A stretch of DNA of 64,000 bases from Desulforhopalus sp. IMCC35007 (GCF_005116575.1 NZ_SWCN01000008.1:169036-233035), one strand, 5' to 3'; shown: positions 1-8,851, counted from the stretch's first letter. Program-made: numbers and translations. The notes: a model not told the origin generated them from the letters alone.

Positions 1-489
1 TATCGTCTCAACATTATCAACATATCCATTCCGCCTTTGAGAGAACGCAAGGAAGACATCATCGACCTGACGACTCACTTCATCAGAAAGTATCGACAGG
101 CCTTTAAAAAGGATATCAGTTTCCTCCCTCAGTCAATCCTGGACAAATTGCTTATGCACAACTGGCCAGGCAACGTCAGGGAGTTGCAAAATGTCATTCA
201 ACGTGCCGTTCTTATGGCAAAAAACAACGCTATCACCGAGAATGAATTGTTCTTTGATATGCAACCAGGCGGCCACGAAGACAACTCAAAAAAGAACTAT
301 CTCGATCAAATTGATGGCAAATCACTCAAAACCATCATCGCAGAAATTGAGAAAGATGTTATCGAATTCTCCCTGAAAAAGAACAGGGGGAAAGTCGCTG
401 AAACGGTTGAGCAACTCGAAATTGGTAAAACTGCATTCTATGACAAAATGAAAAGGTACAACATCTCCCCTAAAGACCATTCATATTAG
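1..489 (+). CDS. Sigma-54-dependent response regulator, C-terminal part (5' truncated by window)
   Basis: The reading frame is open from base 1, so the gene begins outside the window. The first visible residues (YRLNIINISIPPLRER) are the classic end of the sigma-54 activator AAA+ domain, followed by the NWPGNVRELQN signature at about residues 54-64. The last 45 residues form a Fis-type helix-turn-helix (VAETVEQLEIGKTAFYDKM). Such proteins bind upstream enhancers and remodel sigma-54 RNA polymerase using ATP. The sensory/receiver part is not visible, so the signal and target genes are unknown. The frame ends at a TAG, 78 nt before the next gene. Confidence 0.93.
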   Translation, partial: YRLNIINISIPPLRERKEDIIDLTTHFIRKYRQAFKKDISFLPQSILDKLLMHNWPGNVRELQNVIQRAVLMAKNNAITENELFFDMQPGGHEDNSKKNYLDQIDGKSLKTIIAEIEKDVIEFSLKKNRGKVAETVEQLEIGKTAFYDKMKRYNISPKDHSY

Positions 490-567
490 ATTAAATTCAG
501 GTATCTATCTTGCATAAGAATTAGGGGCTATTTGGAGTTATACTTTTAATATATGTCATAAAACACT

Positions 568-1125
568 ATGGGTTCTCAACAAAATACCAGCAGAACGATC
601 TGCCCGTTCTGGTCCACGAACTCCAAAAAATGTCGAGTCTGCAGGGATGGATTATTCATCCCCCTTGACGACCATATAGAAGCATTTTGTATGTCCGAGG
701 ATTACCACCATTGCCTGCAATATTCCCTCCACGCCCCAAACGAACAGCAAGCCAACCATCTTGCGAATAAAAATACCGGCAATAGACGTCAGTCTAACCG
801 AATAAAGCTTTCAAACAAGATACAGTTACTCAAGCTGATCAAATCAGGAGAAGTTATCCAAAACCTCGCCGCAAGCGCCGAAACCCTCGATTTCAGTCAT
901 ATCGGCATGCGACTACTGACCACTGTCCCTCTCATCGACGACTCTGTCATTCAATTTTCTTTTAGCGCTAGCTTTCCGGCCGCAATTAAGACAGGCGCAG
1001 GTGTCGTCCATTGGTGTAACAAGCAAATCGATGGTCCAGGCTACCAAGTGGGCATCTCCTTTCAGTCAGGCTGGATCCTTGAAGCCATGGGAAGATTTTT
1101 ACAGCCTTACTCGACAAACATCTAA
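568..1125 (+). CDS. PilZ-domain protein with Cys-rich N-terminus
   Basis: A 185-residue protein. The C-terminal about 100 residues look like a PilZ fold: a basic stretch with RRQSNRIKLS, then DFSHIGMRLLT and a beta-rich GYQVGISF segment. PilZ domains bind cyclic di-GMP through RxxxR and D/NxSxxG; here RQSNR and DFSHIG fit. The first about 55 residues carry CPFW, CRVC and later single cysteines, suggesting a small metal- or redox-binding module ahead of the sensor. It follows a sigma-54 regulator in the same direction and may share its signalling context. Family assignment is from motif reading only; the target process is unknown. Confidence 0.7.
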   Translation: MGSQQNTSRTICPFWSTNSKKCRVCRDGLFIPLDDHIEAFCMSEDYHHCLQYSLHAPNEQQANHLANKNTGNRRQSNRIKLSNKIQLLKLIKSGEVIQNLAASAETLDFSHIGMRLLTTVPLIDDSVIQFSFSASFPAAIKTGAGVVHWCNKQIDGPGYQVGISFQSGWILEAMGRFLQPYSTNI

Positions 1126-1242
1126 CCAGATTTACCTGCAAAGATCTAAGAGTTCCGGTTAGAATTTTCCCTCAGATTGTCCGTTGTTTCAGGCACTTTT
1201 GTTTAACCGAACTGCCAGCATAAGGCTGATGTTGTCCCTGAA

Positions 1243-2808
1243 TCACGAATGTGTCTTGAGTTCTATCTCCCTTCGCACAATCCATATAAATATAAGGGCA
1301 GGAATCCCCATAAGAGCTGTAAAAAGGAAGAATTTTTCATAGCCTACATTTGAGACCATCGTCCCGGAATAGCCGCCAAGGACCTTGGGAAAAAGTGTCA
1401 TGAGCGAACTGAACACCGCATACTGAACGGCCGTAAAGGATATGTTTGTAAGGCTGGATAAAAAAGCAATAAATGCCGTGGTGGCGATACCTGCAGACAG
1501 ATTATCTGCTCCTATAACAACGGTAAGAAGGGTGACATCCGCTCCGGTTTTAGCAAGAAGCATAAAGAGAAGATTCGTTCCTGCGGCGAGCAGCCCTCCC
1601 AAAAAAAGAATGGAATAGACACTATAGCGCATAGTGAGCAGTCCTCCGACAAACCCACCAACCAGAGTCATCCCCAACCCAAAAGTCTTGGTTATTCCCC
1701 CAATTACGTTTTTTGAAAATCCCATATCCACATAGAACACATTTGAAACAACCCCCAAAACGATATCAGAAAAACGATAGCAACCGATCAAGCACAGGAA
1801 GATAATGGCAGTTCTTCCACCGTATCGTTGAAAAAAATCAACTGCAGGGGCAACATAGGTCATATGGGCCATTTTTTTGTTTACTAGGCCTAACTTCACC
1901 GTAATGTACCCTCCTGCAGCACCGACCACAAAAGAGAGAACAAACCGCATTATTTCAACTATAAACGCACCTACTGGACCACTGAAAAATGATTCTGAGC
2001 CAAGACCTGCTGTTACTGCTACAATCTTTTCCCCGCTAACAATAAACGAGACCACAAAACACCCAAGAGCAACAAGAAACATGAGCAGGATACGCAGGTA
2101 GTCCCCGGCCGGATAACTATCCCGAACCTTTTCAAGATTTGCTTCAGGTTCACGGATAATCAACGTTGTAATAACACCGATACCCATGATGGCCGACATT
2201 GATAGATATGTGGACTGCCAGGCACTATAACTGTAGAGTTCTCTCGACGTTCCAAAATAGGTTGCAATAAAAAGAGAACCTGCACCCGCCACAACCATCC
2301 CTATGCGATATCCGGAGATATACATGGCCGCGAGCAGGGCTTGAAGATTTGTTTCGGCGCATTCAATTCTGTAGGCATCGATCACGATATCCTGCGTTGC
2401 AGAGGAAAAACCAAGACAAACGGCTGCCATTGCCATGACCGTAAGAGAAATGTGTGCCGCCGGATCTACCATGGACATAGACACAATAGAACCAATTACT
2501 CCGCACTGGGCCAGAAGCATCCATGCCCGCCTGCGACCAAGAAACCGAGTCAGAAAAGGCAGAGGCAGGATATCTACCAGAGGGGCCCAGAGAAATTTAA
2601 AAGAATAACCTAAAGCGGCCCAGCTGAAAAACGTGACTGCGGACCTTTCCACACCAGCCTCTCTCAACCAGACGGAAAGTGTCGAGAATATCAGCAAAAT
2701 CGGAAGGCCGGCAGAAAACCCTAAAAAAAGCATAGCTATAGCCTTTGGCTGTATCCACGAGCGGATATTATCTCTCAGGTTCCCTCCCCGTTTGGCCGTA
2801 TGGCTCAT
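1243..2808 (-). CDS. ampG: AmpG family muropeptide permease
   Basis: A 521-residue major facilitator superfamily protein with about 12-14 hydrophobic segments. The opening resembles AmpG: a PKAIAMLFLGFSAGLPILLI first helix, then WAALGYSFKFLWAPLVD and GRRRAWMLLAQ at the cytoplasmic loop. AmpG carries anhydromuropeptides released from the cell wall across the inner membrane into the cytoplasm for reuse. The length matches the family. It is a single leftward gene divergent from cysS. Mpl (7.4 kb), AmgK/MurU (20-22 kb) and NamZ (25-26 kb) in this window support a cell-wall recycling role. Confidence 0.88.
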   Translation of the reverse strand: MSHTAKRGGNLRDNIRSWIQPKAIAMLFLGFSAGLPILLIFSTLSVWLREAGVERSAVTFFSWAALGYSFKFLWAPLVDILPLPFLTRFLGRRRAWMLLAQCGVIGSIVSMSMVDPAAHISLTVMAMAAVCLGFSSATQDIVIDAYRIECAETNLQALLAAMYISGYRIGMVVAGAGSLFIATYFGTSRELYSYSAWQSTYLSMSAIMGIGVITTLIIREPEANLEKVRDSYPAGDYLRILLMFLVALGCFVVSFIVSGEKIVAVTAGLGSESFFSGPVGAFIVEIMRFVLSFVVGAAGGYITVKLGLVNKKMAHMTYVAPAVDFFQRYGGRTAIIFLCLIGCYRFSDIVLGVVSNVFYVDMGFSKNVIGGITKTFGLGMTLVGGFVGGLLTMRYSVYSILFLGGLLAAGTNLLFMLLAKTGADVTLLTVVIGADNLSAGIATTAFIAFLSSLTNISFTAVQYAVFSSLMTLFPKVLGGYSGTMVSNVGYEKFFLFTALMGIPALIFIWIVRREIELKTHS

Positions 2809-2937
2809 TGTTGTCTTTTCCTTACAATAAGATTATGGTAAATGAGCATTAAATTAATCAGCCCGTCTGTTTGCACTAGCATCAGCGATGTACTTAATAC
2901 AAGAATTTCGAACTGTCCATAAGCAGTTCTTATCACA

Positions 2938-4410
2938 ATGACTATACGAACTCACAATACACTTACCGGCAAAAAAGAACCCCTGCAGACGATTGAGCCT
3001 GGTCACGTCAAACTCTATGTCTGTGGAATAACCTCCTATGACTACTGTCATATAGGTCACGCCCGCTCCTCGCTTGCCTTTGACATGATCGTGAAGTATT
3101 TAAAATACCGGGATTACAAGGTTACTTTTGTTCGCAATTTCACTGATATTGACGATAAGATCATTACCCGGGCAAATGAACAGAACACGACCTCGGAAGA
3201 ACTCGCCAATCGTTTCATTCAAGAGTTTTATACCGATATGGATAAACTTGGGATTGATCGACCAGACATCGAACCGAAGGCGACCGAACATATAGCGGAA
3301 ATGGTCTCCATGATTGAGGAACTCATCTCCAAGGGAAAGGCCTACGAAGCTGGCGGAGACGTCTATTATATCGTTGACAGTTTCCCTGAATACGGGAAGC
3401 TGTCAAAGCGCAACATCGAAGACATGAAGGCCGGGGCTAGAATATCTGTTAACGAGCAGAAACAACACCCCATGGATTTTGTCCTGTGGAAAGCCTCCAA
3501 GCCAGGAGAACCAAAATGGCAGAGCCCCTGGGGTGAGGGACGACCGGGCTGGCATATCGAGTGTTCAGCGATGAGCAAAAAGTATCTCGGAGAGTCATTT
3601 GATATTCATGGTGGTGGCCAGGATCTTATTTTTCCTCACCACGAAAATGAAATCGCCCAAAGTGAAGGCGCCAATTGTAAGCCATTCGCAAAGAGCTGGA
3701 TACACCATGGTTTTGTCACCATAAAAGATGAGAAGATGTCGAAATCACTCGGCAATTTCCTGACCATCAGGGATATTTTAAACAATTACCACCCTGAAAT
3801 ACTACGTTTTTTCATCTTTTCAACACATTATCGCAACCCGCTTGATTTTTCTGAAGCTGCAATGCAGGATGCAACGACAGGGCTTGTCCGACTCTATGAA
3901 TGCGTCGCTGCAGTGGATCAGCTGGACAGTTTACAAACGGATGAAAGCAGCCCGACTGTTTTCACAGACAAAGATCTCAAAAAGATCGAATCTCTTGAAG
4001 AACGTTTTCAGCAGGCCATGGACAATGATTTTAACACCGCCCAGGCTCAGGGTATCTTTTTCGACACAATTAAGACCATCAACAAGGTGCGGACCAAACT
4101 TTCACCCACCCCGCTTTCAAAGGACATAAAAACCCTGAAGGTTTCCATCGCCACATTGAAAAAACTTGCAGCGATCATGGGACTTTTACGCGAAGACGCC
4201 GCAACCTTTCTACATAATAAACAAGAAGCAATGCTTTCAGGTCTTGATATAAGTGCAGAAACCATTGAGGCGCTGATCCTTGAAAGAAACCAATGCCGAA
4301 TAGATAAAAACTGGTCCAGAAGCGACGAAATCAGGGATGAATTGCTCGCCAAAAATATAGAGCTAAAAGATGGTGCAGATGGAACAGCCTGGATAGTAAA
4401 AGCCAACTAA
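2938..4410 (+). CDS. cysS: Cysteinyl-tRNA synthetase
   Basis: A 490-residue class I aminoacyl-tRNA synthetase that charges tRNA-Cys in the cytoplasm. Its HIGH motif is CHIGHARSS near residue 40 and its KMSKS motif is EKMSKSLGNF near residue 268. The zinc-site residues expected in this family are visible: Cys29 (LYVCGIT), the HIECSAMS cysteine and the FPHHENEIAQSE segment. Length is normal for bacterial CysS (about 460-490). The next gene starts about 20 nt downstream, so the two are probably co-transcribed. Confidence 0.97.
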   Translation: MTIRTHNTLTGKKEPLQTIEPGHVKLYVCGITSYDYCHIGHARSSLAFDMIVKYLKYRDYKVTFVRNFTDIDDKIITRANEQNTTSEELANRFIQEFYTDMDKLGIDRPDIEPKATEHIAEMVSMIEELISKGKAYEAGGDVYYIVDSFPEYGKLSKRNIEDMKAGARISVNEQKQHPMDFVLWKASKPGEPKWQSPWGEGRPGWHIECSAMSKKYLGESFDIHGGGQDLIFPHHENEIAQSEGANCKPFAKSWIHHGFVTIKDEKMSKSLGNFLTIRDILNNYHPEILRFFIFSTHYRNPLDFSEAAMQDATTGLVRLYECVAAVDQLDSLQTDESSPTVFTDKDLKKIESLEERFQQAMDNDFNTAQAQGIFFDTIKTINKVRTKLSPTPLSKDIKTLKVSIATLKKLAAIMGLLREDAATFLHNKQEAMLSGLDISAETIEALILERNQCRIDKNWSRSDEIRDELLAKNIELKDGADGTAWIVKAN

Positions 4411-4431
4411 GATTCAATGGGAGGGAAAACT

Positions 4432-5235
4432 ATGAGAGAGCCAGTTGTAGCGGGTCGCTTTTACCCAGATGATGCGGATGAACTTCGTAAGATCATAGGT
4501 GGTTATCTTGGAGATACGCAACACCGCTCTCCCCTTCCCGCCGCTGCAGTCATTGCTCCCCATGCAGGCTATATTTATTCAGGAAAAGTAGCGACTCAAA
4601 CCCTCGGTGCCGTTAATATTCCGGAAACAGTAATGCTATTGGGACCAAACCATACGGGCAAAGGTTCTTCTGCCGCTCTCTCGACACAGCCCTGGCTGAC
4701 CCCATTGGGTGTCGTACCTGCTAATACCGAACTGGCAAATCTCATTTTGCAAAACAGTGAAATAATTACAGCTGACGAGATCGCTCATAGATTTGAGCAT
4801 AGCCTTGAGGTGCAACTCCCTATCCTGCAGAAGTTGCAGCCTCACCTTTCGCTTATCGCGCTGACATTGAGCAACCAGAGTTACGACAGCTGTGAAGAGA
4901 TTGCAGAGTCTTTGTACCAGAGTGTAATGCAATACAAGGGTAAGACGCTTATTGTAGCCTCCACAGATATGAACCACTACGAGGCTCGCTCTGTCTCAAA
5001 TGCTAAAGATAAACTAGCCCTCCAGGCTATAGAGGCCATGGACCCACAGGCTTTGTATGCAACTGTGAAGAAAAACAAAATCTCCATGTGCGGTGTCATA
5101 CCTGTTGTTATCACCCTTTTGATATGTCTGAAGATGGGTGCTGATTCGGCAGATATTTCAGCCTACATGGATTCTGGAGATGTTTCCGGGGACACAGGAC
5201 AAGTCGTTGGTTATGCAGGTGTTATTATTCGATGA
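4432..5235 (+). CDS. amrB: AmmeMemoRadiSam system protein B (Memo-like)
   Basis: A 267-residue protein of the MEMO1 family. The hallmark opening MREPVVAGRFYPDDADEL and the PHAGYIYSGKVA motif near residue 45 are present. Later motifs are LGPNHTG, the HSLEVQLPILQ stretch and STDMNHYEA, which supply the conserved histidines and aspartate of the putative metal site. I chose the ATG at 4432 because GGGAGG lies 6 nt upstream; an in-frame ATG at 4417 overlaps that Shine-Dalgarno. The family's reaction is not established. The AMMECR1 and radical SAM partners are not seen nearby; the radical SAM gene at 6077 is a different type. Confidence 0.9.
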   Translation: MREPVVAGRFYPDDADELRKIIGGYLGDTQHRSPLPAAAVIAPHAGYIYSGKVATQTLGAVNIPETVMLLGPNHTGKGSSAALSTQPWLTPLGVVPANTELANLILQNSEIITADEIAHRFEHSLEVQLPILQKLQPHLSLIALTLSNQSYDSCEEIAESLYQSVMQYKGKTLIVASTDMNHYEARSVSNAKDKLALQAIEAMDPQALYATVKKNKISMCGVIPVVITLLICLKMGADSADISAYMDSGDVSGDTGQVVGYAGVIIR

Positions 5236-5242
5236 AATTCTG

Positions 5243-5271
5243 TTGACACGGCGAATATTTTTCATTATAAA
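5243..5271 (+). promoter_or_regulatory. Sigma-70-type promoter for tRNA-Gln
   Basis: Perfect TTGACA (5243-5248), a 17-nt spacer and TATAAA (5266-5271). Transcription would start near 5278, just ahead of the tRNA at 5287, so this is very probably the tRNA promoter. Confidence 0.8.
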
Positions 5272-5286
5272 GCAGTTCTTCAGTGC

Positions 5287-5360
5287 TGGGGGATGGTCTA
5301 ATGGCAAGACTGTGGACTCTGACTCCATCTATCAAGGTTCGAATCCTTGTCCCCCAGCCA
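5287..5360 (+). tRNA. tRNA-Gln (anticodon CTG)
   Basis: A 74-nt gene folding into a full cloverleaf. The acceptor stem TGGGGGA pairs with TCCCCCA, followed by discriminator G and an encoded CCA end. The D-arm is GTCT...AGAC. The anticodon stem GTGGA/TCCAT encloses the 7-nt loop CTCTGAC, giving anticodon CTG (Gln). The T-arm contains GGTTCGAATCC. It is preceded by a consensus promoter. Confidence 0.96.
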
Positions 5361-5420
5361 CTCTCCCATTTGAGTACTCTTTTTAGAAAACCATTCTGCA
5401 GCACCGTGCCACCCAAAATG

Positions 5421-5588
5421 TTATTGTCTGTTGGTGAGGCGTTTTACCCGTTCTTTTCTTTTGATCTTGTCTTTTTCCTGCTCAACAAGTTCTTTGGCAA
5501 ACTTCCTGTCTTCGTGTACTCTCAGGCCAACCCACCAGCAAAATGCGGTTAATGTAAGGCCCATTAATATCATAGTATCTATATCCAT
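5421..5588 (-). CDS. Small single-pass membrane protein, unknown function
   Basis: A 55-residue protein starting at MDIDTMILMG. Residues about 4-22 are hydrophobic (MILMGLTLTAFCWWVGL) and form one membrane helix. The remaining 30 residues are highly charged (KELVEQEKDKIKRKERVKR), probably a cytoplasmic coiled or amphipathic tail. The frame is open further upstream but that part is low-complexity and lacks a good start; AAAGAGAG lies just ahead of the chosen ATG. I do not recognise the family. It sits alone between tRNA-Gln and a long intergenic stretch. Confidence 0.5.
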   Translation of the reverse strand: MDIDTMILMGLTLTAFCWWVGLRVHEDRKFAKELVEQEKDKIKRKERVKRLTNRQ

Positions 5589-6076
5589 ATCACTCTCTTT
5601 AAATATATTTTCATACGCCCAGTAGATAATAACCATTCTCAGATAAATTTGGCGAAATATTTTATGGTTTTGAAGCAAACTTTGTTCCACATTAACTTTC
5701 ATAATTAAATCGAAATTTTACAAAGCATACTCATGATGGAAAGTTGATATTTATTACATTTTCGAACCAGCAGTTACACCGACTGGCTATAATTTGCAAA
5801 AGTGTAAAATTATATTATCCACTTGGGCTGTAAAAGTATCTCCTGGTTTTCAGCAGCTCGTACACCTGAAATTACTGAAAAACCTCTAACAGTTTAATGA
5901 GGAGATTTTACGATGAGACTTCTGCACTATTTTATGTTTTATACTGCAGTCTAAAAATACAACCGAATTCCCCAGCTCAAAATCTGTTTTCTGTGAATGG
6001 TTGCAGTAGCCTCACAACCAGCTAAATACCTCTAGCAATCGCCACCCAAACAAAAACACCTGAAGATATCGAGACT
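5589..6076. other. 488-bp intergenic leader with a 13-codon ORF
   Basis: AT-rich stretch ahead of the radical SAM gene. The only coding signal is a short ORF at 5913-5954 (MRLLHYFMFYTAV, stop TAA), preceded by AGGAG with 8-nt spacing. The 16 nt at 5900-5915 (Shine-Dalgarno through ATG) recur exactly at 31620-31635 ahead of another gene. The peptide is too short to classify; it might be a leader peptide or simply a relic. A weak hairpin (GGTTG...CAACC) lies at about 5998-6020. No known riboswitch was recognised. Confidence 0.35.
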
Positions 6077-6985
6077 ATGAGAAACATTGCCTTTGGTTAT
6101 TCAACACGCTGCAATATTAAATGTGACCACTGTGTTGCTGCAGGAGAAGAGTTTGATCTCTGCAAAATGGACCTCGACGAGGCAAAATCCAGCATTATTG
6201 AACTCGCAGCCGCCGGGGTAACCGGTATCAGTTTTACAGCAGGAGAACCCTTTGTTTATTTTGAGGACATATTAGAACTCATCAAAATCTGTCATTCGCT
6301 GAAAATCTATTCCCGTATGGTGACCAACTCGTTCTGGGCAAAAAATCAGGAACAAACAGACAGATACCTTGCGGATCTTCAACAGGCAGGACTCTCGCAG
6401 TTGCGGCTCAGTTTCAGCCGCTGGCACCAGGAGCACGTACCAAAAGAAAATGTGGTACGGGCAGCCCTTAGCTGCCAACAAAAAGACCTTGATTATTTTG
6501 TTTCTTTTGTCAGCGATTTCAGTGCGAAAGATGATCCCTTTGAAGATTATCTACGGAAAAATAGGCTGAAATTTTTCCCCGAACCCCTTATTTACTCCGG
6601 CCGGGCCAGAAAATATCTTAAAAAGCCTATTCTTACAGACTATCAAGACAACCGTTGTGCCATGAACTGTTACCTCGCTCCCGATTATAATCTCTACGCC
6701 TGCTGCGATGCGGGTAGTCACTTCACCACGACCAATGCTTTTTATTTAGGCAATTTAAAAAAAGATTCAGCTAAAACCTTATTTACAAAAAATGACACGA
6801 ACCCACTGTTCCACTGCATTCGCACACTTGGCTTATCATCCATTGCATCATATATCGGAATACCTGCCAGAGAAATTGTCACCTACCGCAAATGTGAACT
6901 CTGCGAAAAACTGCTCAACAATCACAACAGTCTTATCCAGCTGAACACGCTCGCCAGGAGCCAACTGCAACACTGGCACAGATAA
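6077..6985 (+). CDS. Radical SAM protein with C-terminal SPASM/twitch-like cysteines
   Basis: A 302-residue radical SAM enzyme. The S-adenosylmethionine [4Fe-4S] motif is C12-X3-C16-X2-C19 (TRCNIKCDHC), and FTAGEPF fills the GGEP position. A second set of cysteines, C194, C198, C209, C210, C247, C273 and C276, would bind an auxiliary cluster, as in enzymes that modify peptides. The tandem C209-C210 is notable because a C-terminal cysteine donates the hydrogen atom in peptide epimerases. No obvious peptide precursor is adjacent except the 13-codon ORF 120 nt upstream. It is not the AmmeMemoRadiSam-type enzyme. The substrate is unknown. Confidence 0.8.
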   Translation: MRNIAFGYSTRCNIKCDHCVAAGEEFDLCKMDLDEAKSSIIELAAAGVTGISFTAGEPFVYFEDILELIKICHSLKIYSRMVTNSFWAKNQEQTDRYLADLQQAGLSQLRLSFSRWHQEHVPKENVVRAALSCQQKDLDYFVSFVSDFSAKDDPFEDYLRKNRLKFFPEPLIYSGRARKYLKKPILTDYQDNRCAMNCYLAPDYNLYACCDAGSHFTTTNAFYLGNLKKDSAKTLFTKNDTNPLFHCIRTLGLSSIASYIGIPAREIVTYRKCELCEKLLNNHNSLIQLNTLARSQLQHWHR

Positions 6986-7116
6986 CATGACTGCAGGTTT
7001 CTGCAGAACGAGTCATAATCTGAGATAAATCTTGGATCAGTACTGGAAAAAAACTCGTTTTTGCCGTAATAATGATAGCGCTGAAAGGATGGCTTAACCG
7101 GTTATTCTTCGACTTA

Positions 7117-7168
7117 TCACCTCCGTTGCCACAACGACGAACTGGCCTTCTTCACGCAACGGAGGTGA
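7117..7168 (+). repeat. 13-bp perfect inverted repeat covering a Shine-Dalgarno-like sequence
   Basis: TCACCTCCGTTGC (7117-7129) and GCAACGGAGGTGA (7156-7168) are exact complements separated by 26 nt. The right arm contains GGAGGTGA, an almost perfect ribosome-binding sequence, which the hairpin would hide. There is no T-tract, so it is not a standard terminator. It lies 28 nt before the start of the small gene at 7196. Confidence 0.7.
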
Positions 7169-7195
7169 ATTCATTAATACAATTGGGGAACTCCA

Positions 7196-7384
7196 ATGAA
7201 TGTAACTCCAAAACCAGGGCACAAGGACCCGGTGTCAAACTCTGTCAATGATGAGACGATCCTAAAAATTACCAAAGAAATTGTTGTGAAATATATCGAA
7301 ATGGGCAAGATTAGCCCTGCCGCATTTGAACTCAATTTTAAAAACATTTATACCTCCATCGAAAAAACCGTACGTACAAAATAG
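7196..7384 (+). CDS. Small protein of unknown function upstream of mpl
   Basis: A 62-residue protein with GGGGA placed for initiation at ATG 7196. After a polar N-terminus, residues 20-60 read as two amphipathic helices (ILKITKEIVVKYIEMGKISP and AAFELNFKNIYTSIEKTV). The KYIEMGKISPAAFELNFKNIY pattern resembles small proteins I associate with delta-proteobacterial genomes, but I cannot name a family. It ends 3 nt before mpl, so the two are almost certainly co-transcribed and perhaps translationally coupled. Confidence 0.65.
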   Translation: MNVTPKPGHKDPVSNSVNDETILKITKEIVVKYIEMGKISPAAFELNFKNIYTSIEKTVRTK

Positions 7385-7387
7385 AAA

Positions 7388-8827
7388 ATGATAGAACTTG
7401 ACCCGCATCTCAATTACGCCCCCGAAAAAACCGAACATATCCATATTATGGGTATATGCGGGACAGGAATGGCAGCACTAGCCGGTATGCTGAAAGATTC
7501 TGGCTACACAATTACCGGAAGTGACAGTCAGGTATACCCTCCCATGTCTGGTTTTCTTGCTCAACTCCAGATCCCTGTAAGTAGCGGATACGGAAAAGAA
7601 AATCTCAACCCGACACCCGACCTGGTAATTGTCGGCAACGTCATCACCAGGAAAAACCCCGAAGCTATTGCTTTGTCCGGCCTTGACATTCCCTATCTTT
7701 CTTTCCCCCAGGCCCTGTCACACTTTTTTATAAAATCGCGCTTGTCTCTTGTCATTGCAGGAACCCACGGCAAAACCACAACCTGCTCTCTGCTTGCTTC
7801 ATCTCTCTATCATGCGGAGAAGGATCCCACTTTTATGATCGGTGGAATCGTGAAAGAATTTGGTACGAACTTCAGACTTGGAGAGGGACCATATTTTGTC
7901 GCAGAAGGTGATGAATATGACACTGCCTTTTTTGATAAAGAATCAAAGTTTCTCCACTACCAGCCCCAGGTCGCGGTTATTACCTCCATTGAGTTTGATC
8001 ACGCAGATATTTTCAAAGACCTTGAGGCTATAAAAAAGGCTTTCCGTAAATTTGTCGCGCTGATCCCTGAAGACGGGTTACTCATTGCCAATTTTGATGA
8101 CCCTAATGTTGTTGAAATTGCAAAAGAAGCTCGATGTGCTGTTCAAAGCTACGGCCTCAGCGACACCTACAACTGGGCATTAGGGAAAACAACAACCGTT
8201 GATGGCAGAACTGAATTTGCAGTGCTCAAGGATGGTAGTTTCTGGGGAGAACTCACCGTAGCCATGACGGGAATCCATAACTGCCTCAATACCCTTGCCG
8301 TATGTGCCCTGATGAATTTTATTGGTACCACTAGAGAGACAATGAACAAAGGTTTCACTGCGTTTAAAGGAGTCAAACGAAGGCAGGAAGTACGCGGCAT
8401 AGTGGGTGGAATAACAGTAATCGACGATTTTGCGCACCACCCGACCGCCGTTCGAGAGACCCTTGCCGCCTTAAAAGCTGGTTATCCAGGCAGGCGACTC
8501 ATTGCAGTTTTTGAACCACGGACCAATTCTTCCAGAAGGGCTATTTTCCAAAAGGATTATGTGCAGGCCTTTCGTTCGGCGGACCTTGTTCTGCTGCGGG
8601 AACCTTTACCTATTCCAGGCTTTGAGGATGACCTTTTCAGCTCAGCTACCCTGGCGCACGACATCAGCTATCAATTTCAGCTTGATGCCTCATCATTTGC
8701 AAACACTGATGAAATATTGATGCGGTTAAAGCAAATCCTACAGAAAGGAGATGTGGTTGCTGTGTTATCCAACGGTGGATTTGACAACATACATGAGAGA
8801 CTGCTGAGACAACTCCAGCAGTCGTGA
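7388..8827 (+). CDS. mpl: UDP-N-acetylmuramate:L-Ala-gamma-D-Glu-meso-DAP ligase
   Basis: A 479-residue Mur-ligase family enzyme. Domains in order: Rossmann-type N-terminus (IHIMGICGTGMAALAGML, residues 18-35), ATP-binding centre with GTHGKTTTCSL (about 127-137) and YFVAEGDEYDTAFFD, and a C-terminal domain starting near VIDDFAHHPTAVRETL. The short N-terminal domain and EGDEYDTAFFD distinguish Mpl from MurC. Mpl joins recovered murein tripeptide to UDP-MurNAc in the cytoplasm, bypassing MurC-E. AmpG, NamZ, AmgK and MurU in this window belong to the same recycling function. Confidence 0.93.
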   Translation: MIELDPHLNYAPEKTEHIHIMGICGTGMAALAGMLKDSGYTITGSDSQVYPPMSGFLAQLQIPVSSGYGKENLNPTPDLVIVGNVITRKNPEAIALSGLDIPYLSFPQALSHFFIKSRLSLVIAGTHGKTTTCSLLASSLYHAEKDPTFMIGGIVKEFGTNFRLGEGPYFVAEGDEYDTAFFDKESKFLHYQPQVAVITSIEFDHADIFKDLEAIKKAFRKFVALIPEDGLLIANFDDPNVVEIAKEARCAVQSYGLSDTYNWALGKTTTVDGRTEFAVLKDGSFWGELTVAMTGIHNCLNTLAVCALMNFIGTTRETMNKGFTAFKGVKRRQEVRGIVGGITVIDDFAHHPTAVRETLAALKAGYPGRRLIAVFEPRTNSSRRAIFQKDYVQAFRSADLVLLREPLPIPGFEDDLFSSATLAHDISYQFQLDASSFANTDEILMRLKQILQKGDVVAVLSNGGFDNIHERLLRQLQQS

Positions 8828-8851
8828 GCGTACTTTTTAAAACCTCTGAAT

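Noticed and set aside
6077..6985. Radical SAM gene as the third member of the AmmeMemoRadiSam set with the Memo gene at 4432
   Set aside because: It has a CX3CX2C motif with C-terminal extra cysteines and does not resemble the AmrS enzyme; tRNA-Gln and another gene separate the two.
6989..7015. Repeat CTGCAG-GTTT-CTGCAG after the radical SAM gene as a terminator
   Set aside because: The stem is short and no T-run follows on either side.
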